Below, piece after piece: positions 1-5,087 of a stretch of DNA of 6,522 nucleotides (the first letter of the stretch is position 1; each line of letters begins with the position of its first letter). The DNA is from an uncultured Actinomycetes bacterium (GTDB lineage: Bacteria; Actinomycetota; Actinomycetes; S36-B12; UBA5976): the NCBI GenBank assembly GCA_903951185.1, contig CAJBBC010000114.1:1-6522 (forward strand), read 5' to 3'. The notes under the pieces were generated by a model. It had not been told where the DNA came from, ran no database searches, and worked only from the letters and a program-made list of their open reading frames with translations. Made by a program: the position numbers and the translations under genes.

Positions 1-704
1 ACATTGTCGAATTTTTAAGTGGGATTTCAAGAACTCCGCTGCCACAGCCACTTACTTACATGATTGAAGATGCTGCTCGCCGGCATGGTGTGCTTCGCGT
101 GGGAGTGGCTTCAATTTATTTACGTTGTGATGATCCGCAATTAGTTTCAACTATTCAAGCTGATCGACGATTAGCAACTTTAAAGTTTCGCGAGTTAGCA
201 CCTGGAATTGTGGTTAGTTCATCGCCAGCTGACATTGTGTTAGATAAGTTGCGCGATGCTGGCTATGCACCAGTAGCCGAAAGCGCCGAGGGAACTGTGT
301 TAATTCATCGGCCAGATACTAAGCGCACTTCAGCAAGACAAGAGGTGCCACCAGTTACTGTGACCGGGCCATCAGCACGATTAGTACAGGCTGCAGTTAA
401 AGCATTGCGGGCTGGAGAGCGTGCGGATAAAGCAAAACCAGCTGCAGGTAGTGGGCCTAAGAACACTTCTAGCGAAACAATGACGCTCCTAAATAGCGCA
501 CTGCAAGACCAGCTTGAAGTTTGGATTGGTTATGCCGATAAAGGTGGCATGACCACTGAGCGAGTAATCGAACCGCTTTCAATTTCAGGTGGATTCTTAT
601 CTGCTTTTGATGTGCGTAGTAATGAAGTGAGAACTTTCACCGTAGCCCGGATAACTGGGGTTGAAGTTATGAATTCTAAAAAGAAGGTAGCCCAAAATGA
701 CTGA
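1..704 (+). CDS. Helicase-associated protein with XPB-N-like and WYL-like regions, 5'-truncated (C-terminal 233 residues)
   Basis: The reading frame is open from the window edge: codons from base 3 read IVEFLSGISRTPLPQPLTY before the ATG at 60, so that ATG is internal and the gene starts outside the window. Visible residues 13-29 (LPQPLTYMIEDAARRHG) and the following RVGVASIYLRCDD segment match the C-terminal part of the actinobacterial 'helicase-associated' family (XPB/Ssl2 N-terminal-like, Helicase_C_3; Rv0862c type, usually above 700 residues). A low-complexity Ala/Lys linker (about 135-155) leads to a WYL-like module at about 160-220 (EVWIGYADKGG, TERVIEPLSISGGFLSAFD, VRTFTVARITGVEV). WYL modules commonly sense ligands, often nucleic-acid-derived. 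It overlaps the downstream XPB helicase gene by 8 bases, which implies coupled translation and a shared role in DNA repair or processing. The family has no established biochemical role that I know of. Family assignment is firm; function is inferred from context. Confidence 0.85.
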   Translation, partial: IVEFLSGISRTPLPQPLTYMIEDAARRHGVLRVGVASIYLRCDDPQLVSTIQADRRLATLKFRELAPGIVVSSSPADIVLDKLRDAGYAPVAESAEGTVLIHRPDTKRTSARQEVPPVTVTGPSARLVQAAVKALRAGERADKAKPAAGSGPKNTSSETMTLLNSALQDQLEVWIGYADKGGMTTERVIEPLSISGGFLSAFDVRSNEVRTFTVARITGVEVMNSKKKVAQND

Positions 705-2358
705 CGGCCCATTGATCGTCCAAAGTGATAAAACTTTATTACTTGAAATTGATCACGAACTTAGTGCTGAATGCCGTCATGCAATTGCGCCTTTTGCTGA
801 ACTTGAGCGGGCGCCAGAACATATTCACACTTACCGCATTACAAACTTAGGTTTGTGGAATGCGCGAGCTGCATTACATGACGCTGAATTTGTGATTGAC
901 GCGCTACTTAAATATTCACGTTATCCAGTTCCGCATGCGTTGTTAGTTGATATTGCTGAAACTATGTCTCGGTATGGTCGATTGACTTTACATATGCATC
1001 CAGTGCACGGCTTAGTTTTGCAATCCAATGACAACTCGGTGCTGGAAGAAGTGCTACGTTCAAAAAAGATTATTCCGCTTGTGGGTAAGCGTATTGATCA
1101 AGAAACAGTTGCGGTGCACCCAAGTGAACGCGGCACAATCAAACAAAACTTACTTAAGCTTGGCTGGCCGGCTGAAGATTTAGCTGGTTATGTTGATGGT
1201 GAAGCGCACCCAATTGAACTTGCTAGTGACAAGTTTGAACTTCGCCAATATCAAAAAGAAGCTGCCGAAGGTTTTTGGCATGGCGGCTCTGGTGTTGTGG
1301 TGTTGCCGTGTGGTGCTGGCAAAACTATTGTTGGCGCTGCTGCAATGGCAACGGCAAAAGCAACAACTTTAATTTTGGTAACTAATACAGTTTCAGCCAG
1401 ACAATGGAAAGCTGAATTATTAAAACGCACCACACTTACTGAAGAAGAAATTGGCGAATACTCAGGTGCGCGTAAAGAAATTAGACCGGTCACGATTGCC
1501 ACTTATCAAGTTATGACTACGCGTCGTCAAGGTGTTTATGCGCACTTGGAGTTATTCGATGCTCGCGACTGGGGATTAATTATTTATGATGAAGTCCATT
1601 TATTGCCAGCTCCAGTTTTCAGATTCACTGCTGACATTCAAGCGCGTCGACGCCTTGGGTTAACGGCAACACTAGTGCGCGAAGATGGAATGGAAGGCGA
1701 AGTCTTTTCGTTAATCGGACCTAAACGTTATGACGCACCTTGGAAAGATATTGAAGCACAGGGTTATATTGCGCCAGCTGATTGTGCTGAAGTTCGAGTT
1801 ACGTTACCTGATGCCGAGCGACTTAAGTATGCGATGGCTGAACCAGAAGAGCGTTATCGGTTAGCTGCAACAACTTCATTTAAGAATCGAGTTGTTGAGC
1901 ATTTAGTTAATTTACATAAAGATGATCATGTCCTTGTTATTGGTCAGTACTTAGATCAACTCGATGAATTAAGTGCGCACTTAGATGTGCCGATGATTAC
2001 TGGGGCAACTCCAGTTAAAGAACGTGAACGTTTATTCCAGTCGTTTCGCGAAGGTGAAACTCGAGTACTAGTTGTTAGTAAAGTGGCAAACTTCTCGGTT
2101 GATTTGCCGGAAGCTGGTGTAGCGATCCAAGTAAGTGGCACATTTGGCTCTCGCCAAGAAGAGGCTCAGCGCCTTGGTCGCGTCCTTCGGCCAAAAGGCG
2201 ACAAGCGCTCTGCCCACTTCTACACAATCGTTACCAGGGACACCGTAGACGCTGACTTTGCTGCCCACCGCCAAAGGTTCTTAGCTGAGCAAGGTTACGC
2301 GTACCGCATTGTGGATGCTGATGAACTGCTCTACGGCAAACCTGAACTTGAACAATGA
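697..2358 (+). CDS. xpb: XPB-type superfamily 2 DNA helicase (Ercc3-like)
   Basis: A 553-residue ATP-dependent 3'-5' DNA helicase of the bacterial/archaeal XPB family, which unwinds DNA in repair contexts in the cytoplasm. Residues 1-175 form the N-terminal XPB-specific/damage-recognition region. Helicase domain 1 follows with a Q-like motif (LRQYQKEA, 182-189), Walker A PCGAGKT (204-210, K209), motif Ia region (LVTNTVSARQW), Walker B/motif II DEVH (298-301), motif III GLTATL (321-326) and, right after it, the XPB-specific R-E-D triad (328-330). Helicase domain 2 shows VLVIGQYLDQLDEL and motif VI QRLGRVLRP (491-499). All key residues are present and the length is normal for bacterial XPB, so it should be active. 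The ATG at 697 is preceded by GAAGG (683-687) at 9 nt and overlaps the stop of the upstream gene. Codons become more C-ending from about 2105 to the stop. It is not UvrB or RecG: the DEVH box with RED motif is diagnostic. Confidence 0.95.
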   Translation: MTDGPLIVQSDKTLLLEIDHELSAECRHAIAPFAELERAPEHIHTYRITNLGLWNARAALHDAEFVIDALLKYSRYPVPHALLVDIAETMSRYGRLTLHMHPVHGLVLQSNDNSVLEEVLRSKKIIPLVGKRIDQETVAVHPSERGTIKQNLLKLGWPAEDLAGYVDGEAHPIELASDKFELRQYQKEAAEGFWHGGSGVVVLPCGAGKTIVGAAAMATAKATTLILVTNTVSARQWKAELLKRTTLTEEEIGEYSGARKEIRPVTIATYQVMTTRRQGVYAHLELFDARDWGLIIYDEVHLLPAPVFRFTADIQARRRLGLTATLVREDGMEGEVFSLIGPKRYDAPWKDIEAQGYIAPADCAEVRVTLPDAERLKYAMAEPEERYRLAATTSFKNRVVEHLVNLHKDDHVLVIGQYLDQLDELSAHLDVPMITGATPVKERERLFQSFREGETRVLVVSKVANFSVDLPEAGVAIQVSGTFGSRQEEAQRLGRVLRPKGDKRSAHFYTIVTRDTVDADFAAHRQRFLAEQGYAYRIVDADELLYGKPELEQ

Positions 2359-2425
2359 GTTAACAAACATGAACTGTTTTCAGATTATGGGTTTACCCTG
2401 CAAATAGTGGAGTAGGGTTCAAGTA

Positions 2426-2450
2426 CTCAAATACATTTGAGGTCTCAAAT
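2426..2450. repeat. Three alternating 7-mers upstream of the small gene (candidate operator)
   Basis: CTCAAAT (2426-2432), its exact reverse complement ATTTGAG (2435-2441), and CTCAAAT again (2444-2450) are each separated by 2 nt, giving a 9-bp period. The last two form a 7-bp inverted repeat with a 2-nt centre. The block ends 20 nt before the ATG at 2471, where an operator or a translated-leader structure could act. The arrangement is seen directly; a regulatory role is inference. The TTGAG/CTCAA half-sites recall HspR/HAIR half-sites, but the spacing is wrong for HAIR. Confidence 0.45.
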
Positions 2451-2470
2451 AAATAGTTCGGAAAAGACAA

Positions 2471-2653
2471 ATGTCAGATAACAAGAATCAGAACGATTCT
2501 GGCCTAGAGTCAGAAGACGTCGATCTAGCCCTATTTTCAGGTGCGATGGATGAACTTGTAAACAAATACGACCAAATCATTGGCGAATTTAAAGAGATCC
2601 TTGATCAACAAACAAAGAAGATTTTTAACGATCCAGAGCTTGAAGACAAATAA
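2471..2653 (+). CDS. Small acidic helical protein of unknown function (60 residues)
   Basis: I do not recognise this family. Residues 1-17 are polar and probably disordered (Asp, Asn, Ser, Glu rich). Residues 19-52 form a strongly amphipathic helix: hydrophobics at F22, M26, L29, Y33, I36, F40 and I43 follow 4-3 spacing, as in a coiled coil, with I51 at the end. The C-terminal tail (NDPELEDK) is acidic. There is no signal peptide, membrane segment or cysteine. The start ATG has only a weak purine-rich site (GGAAAAG, 2460-2466). It follows xpb by 112 nt, so it probably has its own promoter, and a strong terminator begins 11 nt after its stop. Tight fit between a regulatory-looking upstream region and the terminator, plus coding-like composition and the regular heptads, supports a real gene. 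It could be a small oligomerising or adaptor protein; no function can be assigned. Confidence 0.7.
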   Translation: MSDNKNQNDSGLESEDVDLALFSGAMDELVNKYDQIIGEFKEILDQQTKKIFNDPELEDK

Positions 2654-2663
2654 TTAGTTCAAT

Positions 2664-2695
2664 AAAAAAGACCCGGATTTCTCCGGGTCTTTTTT
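2664..2695. terminator. Bidirectional rho-independent terminator between the small gene and groL
   Basis: A 13-bp perfect stem pairs AAAAAAGACCCGG (2664-2676) with CCGGGTCTTTTTT (2683-2695) around the 6-nt loop ATTTCT. The GC core followed by a T-run on either strand makes it work both ways: it lies 11 nt after the + strand small gene and about 60 nt after the groL stop on the - strand, between convergent transcription units. Confidence 0.93.
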
Positions 2696-2710
2696 ATTTG
2701 GAACTTTATT

Positions 2711-2768
2711 GGAATGGATTTTTTAGAAATCCATTTCCGTTTATGGGAATGGACTAGAAATCCATTCC
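2711..2768 (-). repeat. Imperfect tandem duplication of the groL 3' end, both copies hairpin-forming
   Basis: On the - strand the last groL codons and stop (GGAATGGATTTCTAG, followed by TCCATTCC; + positions 2746-2768) are echoed seven bases downstream by GGAAATGGATTTCTA, then five A, then TCCATTCC (2711-2738). Each copy can fold: the first pairs GGAATGGA with TCCATTCC (8 bp) and puts the stop codon in the loop; the second pairs 2713-2721 with 2727-2735 (9 bp). The similarity suggests local duplication of the gene end. With the terminator they give three consecutive hairpins at the 3' end of the groL mRNA, which could affect decay. Confidence 0.6.
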
Positions 2769-4379
2769 ACCCATACCGCCGTCGCCACCTGGCATTGCTG
2801 GAGCCTTTTCTGGCTTATCAGCAATAACTGCTTCAGTAGTTAAGAACAGTGCTGCAATCGAAGCGGCATTTTGTAATGCGCTACGAGTTACTTTTGCTGG
2901 GTCAATAATGCCGGCTTTGATTAAGTCAACGTATTCACCAGTTGCAGCGTTAAGACCCCAACCTGGTTCTAAGTGACGAACCTTTTCAGCAACAACTCCA
3001 CCTTCAAGCCCTGCGTTGATCGCAATCTGCTTGAGTGGAGCTTCAACCGCAACTTTAACGATGTTTGCGCCAACTGCTTCTTCGCCTTCAAGTTTTAGTT
3101 TCTTGAATGCTTTTTCTGAAGCTTGTAGAAGTGCTACGCCACCACCGGCGACGATACCTTCTTCAACTGCAGCTTTTGCGTTACGTACAGCATCTTCAAT
3201 CCGGTGCTTACGTTCTTTAAGCTCAACTTCAGTTGCAGCGCCAGCCTTGATCACTGCTACACCGCCAGCAAGTTTTGCTAAACGTTCTTGTAGTTTTTCG
3301 CGATCGTAATCTGAATCAGACTTTTCGATTTCAGCACGGATCTGGTTTACACGGCCAGCAATCTGGTCTGCGTCGCCAGAGCCTTCAACGATTGTTGTTT
3401 CATCTTTAGAAACAACAACCTTGCGTGCTTTACCAAGTAATTCAATGTCAGTGTTTTCTAGCTTTAGACCAACTTCTTCGCTGATTACCTGAGCGCCAAT
3501 AAGGATTGCGATGTCTTGCAACATTGCTTTACGACGGTCGCCGAAGCCTGGGGCTTTAACTGCGATTGAACGGAAGTTACCGCGGATCTTGTTCACTACA
3601 AGTGTTGAAAGCGCTTCGCCTTCAACATCTTCAGCGATGATCATCAGTGGCTTACCGGACTGCATAACTTTTTCAAGCACTGGCAATAAATCTTTTACGC
3701 CAGAGATTTTTGAATTAGCAATCAAGATGTATGGATCTTCAAGTACTGCTTCCATGCGCTCTGGATCAGTTACGAAGTAAGGAGAGATGTAACCCTTATC
3801 AAAACGCATACCTTCAGTTAGTTCTAGTTCTAAACCGAATGTATTGCTTTCTTCAACAGTGATTACGCCTTCTTTACCAACTTTGTCCATTGCTTCAGCA
3901 ATCATCTGACCAATTTGTGGATCAGCAGCTGAGATAGATGCAGTTGATGCGATCTGTTCTTTAGAATCTACTTTTTGTGCCATCGCAAGAAGTTCATTGC
4001 TGATTGCTTCTACGGCAGCTTCAATACCGCGCTTCAAAACCATTGGGTTTGAACCAGCAGCTACGTTCTTAAGACCTTCACGAACTAGTGCCTGTGCTAA
4101 AACGGTTGCGGTTGTAGTTCCGTCACCAGCGACATCATCAGTCTTCTTAGCAACTTCTTTAACTAGCTCTGCACCAATTTTTTCGTAAGGATCTTCTAAT
4201 TCGATTTCCTTGGCGATGGAGACACCGTCATTAGTAATTGTCGGTGCGCCCCACTTTTTCTCAAGTACAACGTTGCGGCCTTTTGGACCTAGTGTTACGC
4301 GAACTGCGTCCGCAAGAATATTCATGCCACGCTCTAATGCGCGACGGGCTTCTTCATCGAATGCGATGATCTTCGACAT
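2754..4379 (-). CDS. groL: 60-kDa chaperonin GroEL (stand-alone GroEL2-like copy)
   Basis: A 541-residue type I chaperonin subunit, normal length; the family forms a double heptameric ring in the cytoplasm that folds proteins with ATP and GroES. From MSKIIAFDEEAR, the visible hallmarks are the N-terminal ATP-binding segment VTLGPKGRNV, D51 (E. coli D52 equivalent), GDGTTTAT with D86 (E. coli D87), the apical-domain block, D396 in HRIEDAV (E. coli D398) and the signature AAVEEGIVAGGG (403-414). It ends in GGDGGMGGMDF, the flexible Gly-Met tail of housekeeping-type GroEL; this argues against the His-rich actinobacterial GroEL1 paralogue. An in-frame TTG at 4400 would add seven residues, but the ATG at 4379 has AAGGA 8 nt upstream and gives the canonical N-terminus. 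No groES lies upstream; instead the gene has its own CIRCE-controlled promoter, the usual actinobacterial groEL2 arrangement. Confidence 0.98.
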   Translation of the reverse strand: MSKIIAFDEEARRALERGMNILADAVRVTLGPKGRNVVLEKKWGAPTITNDGVSIAKEIELEDPYEKIGAELVKEVAKKTDDVAGDGTTTATVLAQALVREGLKNVAAGSNPMVLKRGIEAAVEAISNELLAMAQKVDSKEQIASTASISAADPQIGQMIAEAMDKVGKEGVITVEESNTFGLELELTEGMRFDKGYISPYFVTDPERMEAVLEDPYILIANSKISGVKDLLPVLEKVMQSGKPLMIIAEDVEGEALSTLVVNKIRGNFRSIAVKAPGFGDRRKAMLQDIAILIGAQVISEEVGLKLENTDIELLGKARKVVVSKDETTIVEGSGDADQIAGRVNQIRAEIEKSDSDYDREKLQERLAKLAGGVAVIKAGAATEVELKERKHRIEDAVRNAKAAVEEGIVAGGGVALLQASEKAFKKLKLEGEEAVGANIVKVAVEAPLKQIAINAGLEGGVVAEKVRHLEPGWGLNAATGEYVDLIKAGIIDPAKVTRSALQNAASIAALFLTTEAVIADKPEKAPAMPGGDGGMGGMDF

Positions 4380-4387
4380 GTGTATTT

Positions 4388-4392
4388 TCCTT
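4388..4392 (-). promoter_or_regulatory. Shine-Dalgarno of groL, deciding the start at 4379
   Basis: On the - strand AAGGA stands 8 nt before the ATG at 4379. The alternative TTG start at 4400 lies upstream of this site, so it would place the ribosome binding site inside the coding region; the ATG is preferred. Confidence 0.85.
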
Positions 4393-4396
4393 TTTG

Positions 4397-4408
4397 CCAA
4401 ACGTTTGG
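4397..4408. promoter_or_regulatory. Perfect 12-bp palindrome in the groL leader (LacI/PurR-like operator core)
   Basis: CCAAACGTTTGG is a perfect palindrome 4 nt upstream of the groL Shine-Dalgarno. The AAACGTTT core is typical of LacI-family operators (the PurR consensus contains it). It lies about 45 nt downstream of the likely transcription start, where a bound repressor could act as a roadblock. An immediately adjacent 5-bp hairpin, GGAGT-N4-ACTCC (4407-4420), shares its GG, so the two RNA folds would exclude each other. The palindrome is seen; operator function is inference. Confidence 0.4.
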
Positions 4409-4434
4409 AGTGGTTACTCCGGAACTTTGTTGGG

Positions 4435-4461
4435 TTAGCACCCAGGGGTCCCGAGTGCTAA
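4435..4461. promoter_or_regulatory. CIRCE operator 1 (HrcA binding site) of groL
   Basis: TTAGCACCC-N9-GAGTGCTAA matches the CIRCE consensus TTAGCACTC-N9-GAGTGCTAA with one mismatch and exact 9-nt spacing; an extra G/C pair flanks it. It covers the predicted transcription start just downstream of the -10 box, so HrcA binding should repress groL until heat shock or chaperonin demand releases it. The hrcA gene itself is not in the window. Confidence 0.95.
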
Positions 4462-4466
4462 CTATA
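4461..4466 (-). promoter_or_regulatory. Probable -10 box of the groL promoter
   Basis: TATAGT on the - strand lies between the two CIRCE elements, giving a start near 4454 and a leader of about 75 nt. No good -35 is found at 16-18 bp; the nearest candidate, TTGCAC within CIRCE 2 (4490-4495), is 23 bp away. Confidence 0.6.
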
Positions 4467-4469
4467 TTG

Positions 4470-4496
4470 TTGGCACTCTCGGGCCTAGAGTGCAAA
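4470..4496. promoter_or_regulatory. CIRCE operator 2 (HrcA binding site) of groL
   Basis: TTGGCACTC-N9-GAGTGCAAA has one mismatch to consensus in each arm and the correct 9-nt spacer. Its centre is 35 bp upstream of CIRCE 1, over the -35 side of the promoter, so a pair of HrcA dimers would bracket the -10 box. Weaker match than CIRCE 1, but the paired placement makes chance unlikely. Confidence 0.85.
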
Positions 4497-4628
4497 TCGA
4501 AAGCGACTGGCACCCAGGCTAAATCCTGAAAAATAGCCAAAATCCGAAGAAATTCGCCATCGGCAGATTCTTACTGCCTTTGCCTGAATCCAGACTCCAG
4601 CGGGCTACCTGGGCCGATTTTGGGCAGA

Positions 4629-4660
4629 CAAAAGGGCCCAGGTGAACCTGAGCCCTTTTG
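4629..4660 (-). terminator. Rho-independent terminator of the cold shock gene
   Basis: CAAAAGGGC (4629-4637) pairs with GCCCTTTTG (4652-4660); after one C/A mismatch, CAGGT/ACCTG extends the stem to a tiny loop. It begins about 15 nt after the cold shock stop codon and separates that gene from the groL promoter. The T-run on the - strand is short (TTTTGTCT), so part of its strength comes from the stem. Confidence 0.8.
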
Positions 4661-4675
4661 TTTAGAGTCTTGGCC

Positions 4676-4876
4676 TTAAAGCGGCTTTACGTGCTCAGCT
4701 TGTGGACCTTTTGGTCCGTCGCCGATTTCGAACTCTACTCGTTGATCCTGTTCCAGGGTCTTGAAACCGTCTGTTTCAATTGATGAGTATTGCACAAATA
4801 CATCTTTATCTGTGCCATCAACTTCTACGAAACCGTAGCCTTTTTCCTGGTTGAACCACTTAACTGTGCCTAACAT
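4676..4876 (-). CDS. Cold shock protein, CspA family (single CSD domain)
   Basis: A 66-residue single cold-shock-domain protein, full length for the family. Such five-strand OB-folds bind single-stranded nucleic acid and melt mRNA structure. It shows the N-terminal GTVKWFNQEKGYGF with W8 and F9, the RNP1 motif KGYGFVEV (12-19, usually KGFGFI), the RNP2 motif VFVQYS (26-31, usually VFVHFS/VFVHYS), the typical RVEFEI strand and the closing KGPQAEHV. The Phe-to-Tyr change in RNP1 is conservative; Gln29 in place of the near-invariant His is less common and could tune binding. The ATG at 4876 has AAAAGGA only 4 nt upstream. It has its own terminator and a leader of up to 211 nt (4877-5087) in which I see no clear promoter. 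Co-location with groL fits a stress-related neighbourhood known in Actinobacteria. Confidence 0.96.
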   Translation of the reverse strand: MLGTVKWFNQEKGYGFVEVDGTDKDVFVQYSSIETDGFKTLEQDQRVEFEIGDGPKGPQAEHVKPL

Positions 4877-4897
4877 GGCATCCTTTTCTTTAGCGGG

Positions 4898-4921
4898 CGC
4901 AAGAAGCTTTTACTTCTTACG
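4898..4921 (-). promoter_or_regulatory. Hairpin in the cold shock gene leader, just upstream of its ribosome binding site
   Basis: In the transcript, CGUAAGAAG pairs with CUUCUUGCG (9 bp, one G-U pair) around the loop UAAAAG, 12 nt before the AAGGA site (4881-4885). There is no U-run after it, so it is not a terminator. Long structured leaders control cspA-type genes in other bacteria; whether this stem does so is inference. Nothing else in the 4877-5087 gap is clearly recognisable. Confidence 0.45.
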
Positions 4922-5087
4922 GGTCCTTGCTTACTGCCCACCCAAGTGAGAGTTCGCCTACTTGCTCGCGAATCTTCTGAGTCTTGCTCTTACAATCACG
5001 CTTACTTTTTTCGACCGAGAATAACTCTACTGCAATTTCACAAGCGCAAATGTCAGATTTAGAGATGCAATTTTGAACTAACCGGGC

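Noticed and set aside
60..704. Start of the first gene at ATG 60
   Set aside because: The frame is open back to base 3 with family-typical residues (LPQPLTY), so the gene is truncated by the window and ATG 60 is internal.
2392..2418. Possible promoter for the small gene: TTTACC and TAGGGT
   Set aside because: The spacer is only 15 bp and both boxes are weak; not enough to call, although a promoter somewhere in 2359-2470 is likely.
2421..2450. HAIR (HspR) operator
   Set aside because: Half-sites resemble TTGAG/CTCAA, but HAIR needs CTTGAGT-N7-ACTCAAG; orientation and spacing here do not fit.
3016..3309. + strand ORFs within groL (also 3511-3780, 3997-4188, 4210-4461)
   Set aside because: Antisense shadows of a highly conserved gene, Ser/Ala/Pro-rich low-complexity translations with no family resemblance.
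4380..4430. RNA thermometer (ROSE or FourU) in the groL leader
   Set aside because: No stretch complementary to the AAGGA site is present nearby, so the ribosome site would stay open.
4334..4540. 68-residue - strand ORF across the groL promoter
   Set aside because: It covers the CIRCE operators and leader and overlaps the groL start in another frame, and its composition is not protein-like; a shadow of regulatory sequence.
4562..4578. Small hairpin GGCAG-N7-CTGCC between csp and groL
   Set aside because: Only 5 bp with no T-run and no linked signal; could easily be chance.
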